The notes under the pieces were generated by a model, which saw only the letters and a list, made by a program, of their open reading frames with translations, had not been told where the DNA came from and did not search any database. Below, in pieces: positions 5,768 to 6,759 of a DNA stretch of 6,759 nucleotides (position 1 is its first letter; every line of letters starts with the position of its first letter). The stretch comes from Planctomycetia bacterium (GTDB taxonomy: Bacteria; Planctomycetota; Phycisphaerae; Phycisphaerales; SM1A02). The translations under genes and the position numbers were made by a program. The stretch spans positions 1 through 6,759 of the forward strand of contig SYHM01000011.1 in assembly GCA_005799205.1 (NCBI GenBank), read 5' to 3'.

Positions 5768-6682
5768 TTACCCAACCCGCGCGAGTTGTTGGAACGTGGC
5801 CAGCCTTTGCTGAAAGTCGGTGGCGTTCAACAGGCGCATGCGATCGAGCCCGAACGATTCGAGTGCGAAACTCGCCATGACGGTGCCGTACGCCATCGCC
5901 GACTGCAGTGCCGCCGGATCGAACCGCGCTTCGCGGGCGAGATATCCCATGAATCCACCAGCGAAACTGTCTCCCGCCCCCGTTGGATCGACGACATTGT
6001 GCTCTTCGACGGGGAACGCTGGTACGAGCGCCATTCCGCTCTGGTGAAACAGGACGGCTCCGTGCTCACCTTTCTTCACTACGACGAACTTGGGGCCCAT
6101 CGCCATGATTTTCTTTCCTGCACTGATCGCGTTGCGGAATCCCGTCAGTTCGCCCGCCTCACTATCGTTGATGATGAGTCCATCGACGCGCGCAAGCAGC
6201 GCACCCAGTTCGCCATGAGCGGTGCGGATCCAGAGGTCCATCGTGTCGGCTACTACAAGTTTTCGAGCAGGAAACTGCTCGAGAAACCCCAGTTGAACAG
6301 CAGGATGGGTATTGCCGAGGAAGACCAGCTCACTGTCGCGGTATCCGAGCGGCACTGGCGGCGGGGCTTCCTGCAAGACGCCGACCTCTGTGAAGAGGGT
6401 CTCGCGCCGATTGACATCCTCGAAGTACCGACCTCCCCACGCGAAGGTTCGCGACTGTGCGCGCGCATCGAGCCCTTCGATGCACACGCCAGGGAATCCG
6501 CTCAGCGTCTTGCGATGCTCGCTTGGCCAATCTCCACCCACTGCGGCGACGAGGCGCACCGGAGCGAGTTGGCTCGCGGCTGCGGCGAAATACGCCGCAC
6601 TTCCACCCACAACACCTTCGCGTTTGTCGCGAGGGGTGTAGACGGTGTCAATTCCGATAGTTCCAGTAACAACGAGTTTCAC
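5768..6682 (-). CDS. PfkB-family carbohydrate kinase
   Basis: This is an ATP-dependent ribokinase-fold kinase of unknown substrate. From the GTG at 6682 it has 304 aa, the family norm, starting 'MKLVVTGTIGID'. 'GVVGGSAAYFAAAASQL' (about 23-39) is the N-terminal PfkB glycine motif for sugar binding. 'GRYFEDVNRRETLF' lies in the lid region. 'NDSEAGELTG' and 'VVVKKGEHGAVLF' precede the ATP site, and 'DPTGAGDSFAGGF' (232-244) holds the anion hole and catalytic base Asp238. An in-frame ATG at 6721 would add 13 residues (MGAQFSAQRYDRL) with no family counterpart and would overlap the upstream gene by 43 bases. The GTG instead forms a four-base GTGA overlap with that gene's TGA, so I chose it. The S9 peptidase ATG follows three bases after the TAA. 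Sugar, nucleoside and amino-sugar kinases share this fold, so the substrate is left open. Confidence 0.92.
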   Translation of the reverse strand: MKLVVTGTIGIDTVYTPRDKREGVVGGSAAYFAAAASQLAPVRLVAAVGGDWPSEHRKTLSGFPGVCIEGLDARAQSRTFAWGGRYFEDVNRRETLFTEVGVLQEAPPPVPLGYRDSELVFLGNTHPAVQLGFLEQFPARKLVVADTMDLWIRTAHGELGALLARVDGLIINDSEAGELTGFRNAISAGKKIMAMGPKFVVVKKGEHGAVLFHQSGMALVPAFPVEEHNVVDPTGAGDSFAGGFMGYLAREARFDPAALQSAMAYGTVMASFALESFGLDRMRLLNATDFQQRLATFQQLARVG

Positions 6683-6759
6683 GAGGCGATCGTATCGCTG
6701 CGCCGAAAACTGCGCGCCCATCCAAGCCCGATCGCGACTCCCGTCACGGCCCCTGCGAC
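6679..6759 (-). CDS. C-terminal end of a probable membrane protein (partial, runs off right edge)
   Basis: The minus strand from the window edge is open for 26 codons and then hits TGA at 6681-6679. The peptide is VAGAVTGVAIGLGWA followed by RSFRRSDTIAS. It has a Gly/Ala/Val-rich hydrophobic stretch with GxxxG-type spacing, ending in an Arg-rich polar tail, as expected for the last transmembrane helix of an inner-membrane protein with a cytoplasmic C-terminus. Its TGA overlaps the GTG of the PfkB kinase (GTGA), a typical translational-coupling junction, which is the main support for this being coding. The family cannot be identified from so short a piece. Confidence 0.5.
   Translation of the reverse strand, partial: VAGAVTGVAIGLGWARSFRRSDTIAS

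Noticed and set aside
6687..6692. TACGAT on the minus strand eight bases before the kinase GTG as a -10 box for a leaderless transcript
   Set aside because: No matching -35 element lies at the right distance, and the site is inside the coding end of the upstream gene to which the kinase is coupled.

Overview
The window is compact bacterial chromosome with a GC content of roughly 60% by eye. No gap between genes exceeds about 150 bases. I see no rRNA, tRNA, CRISPR array, insertion sequence or phage gene. The best taxonomic hint is the HU-like protein, with a KA-rich N-terminal tail and the block 'GVNPFTGE...VFKAKP', together with near-absence of Shine-Dalgarno sites and a secreted DPP-IV-type peptidase. 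This suggests Planctomycetota, possibly Phycisphaerae. That placement is inference from family recall, not a search result.

Left part, bases 1-2047: the N-terminus of a minus-strand gene runs off the left edge and is probably serine hydroxymethyltransferase (glyA). Divergent from it on the plus strand are a methylated-DNA-cysteine S-methyltransferase (ogt-type) and, 21 bases further on, a UDP-glucose 6-dehydrogenase (ugd).

Middle, 2048-2716: a single-gene unit encodes the HU-family nucleoid protein. It has a candidate sigma70-like promoter, a leader containing three consecutive inverted repeats, the only good Shine-Dalgarno site in the window, and two hairpins after the stop. The second hairpin is a strong intrinsic terminator with a UUCG loop and a T-run.

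Right part, 2717-6759: a minus-strand operon converges on the HU gene. In transcription order it holds the C-terminus of an apparent membrane protein, a PfkB-family sugar kinase (GTG start in a 4-base overlap), a secreted S9 dipeptidyl-peptidase IV-like enzyme, and N-acetylmuramic acid 6-phosphate etherase (murQ). The junctions are -4, 3 and 18 bases, so co-transcription and translational coupling are likely. murQ points to cell-wall amino-sugar recycling. Whether the kinase and peptidase serve the same pathway is open.

I found no clearly unprecedented system. The items most worth a second look are the structured HU leader with its 17-base palindrome near the predicted transcription start, the kinase-peptidase-MurQ operon, and an extra segment in the active-site lid region of the methyltransferase.
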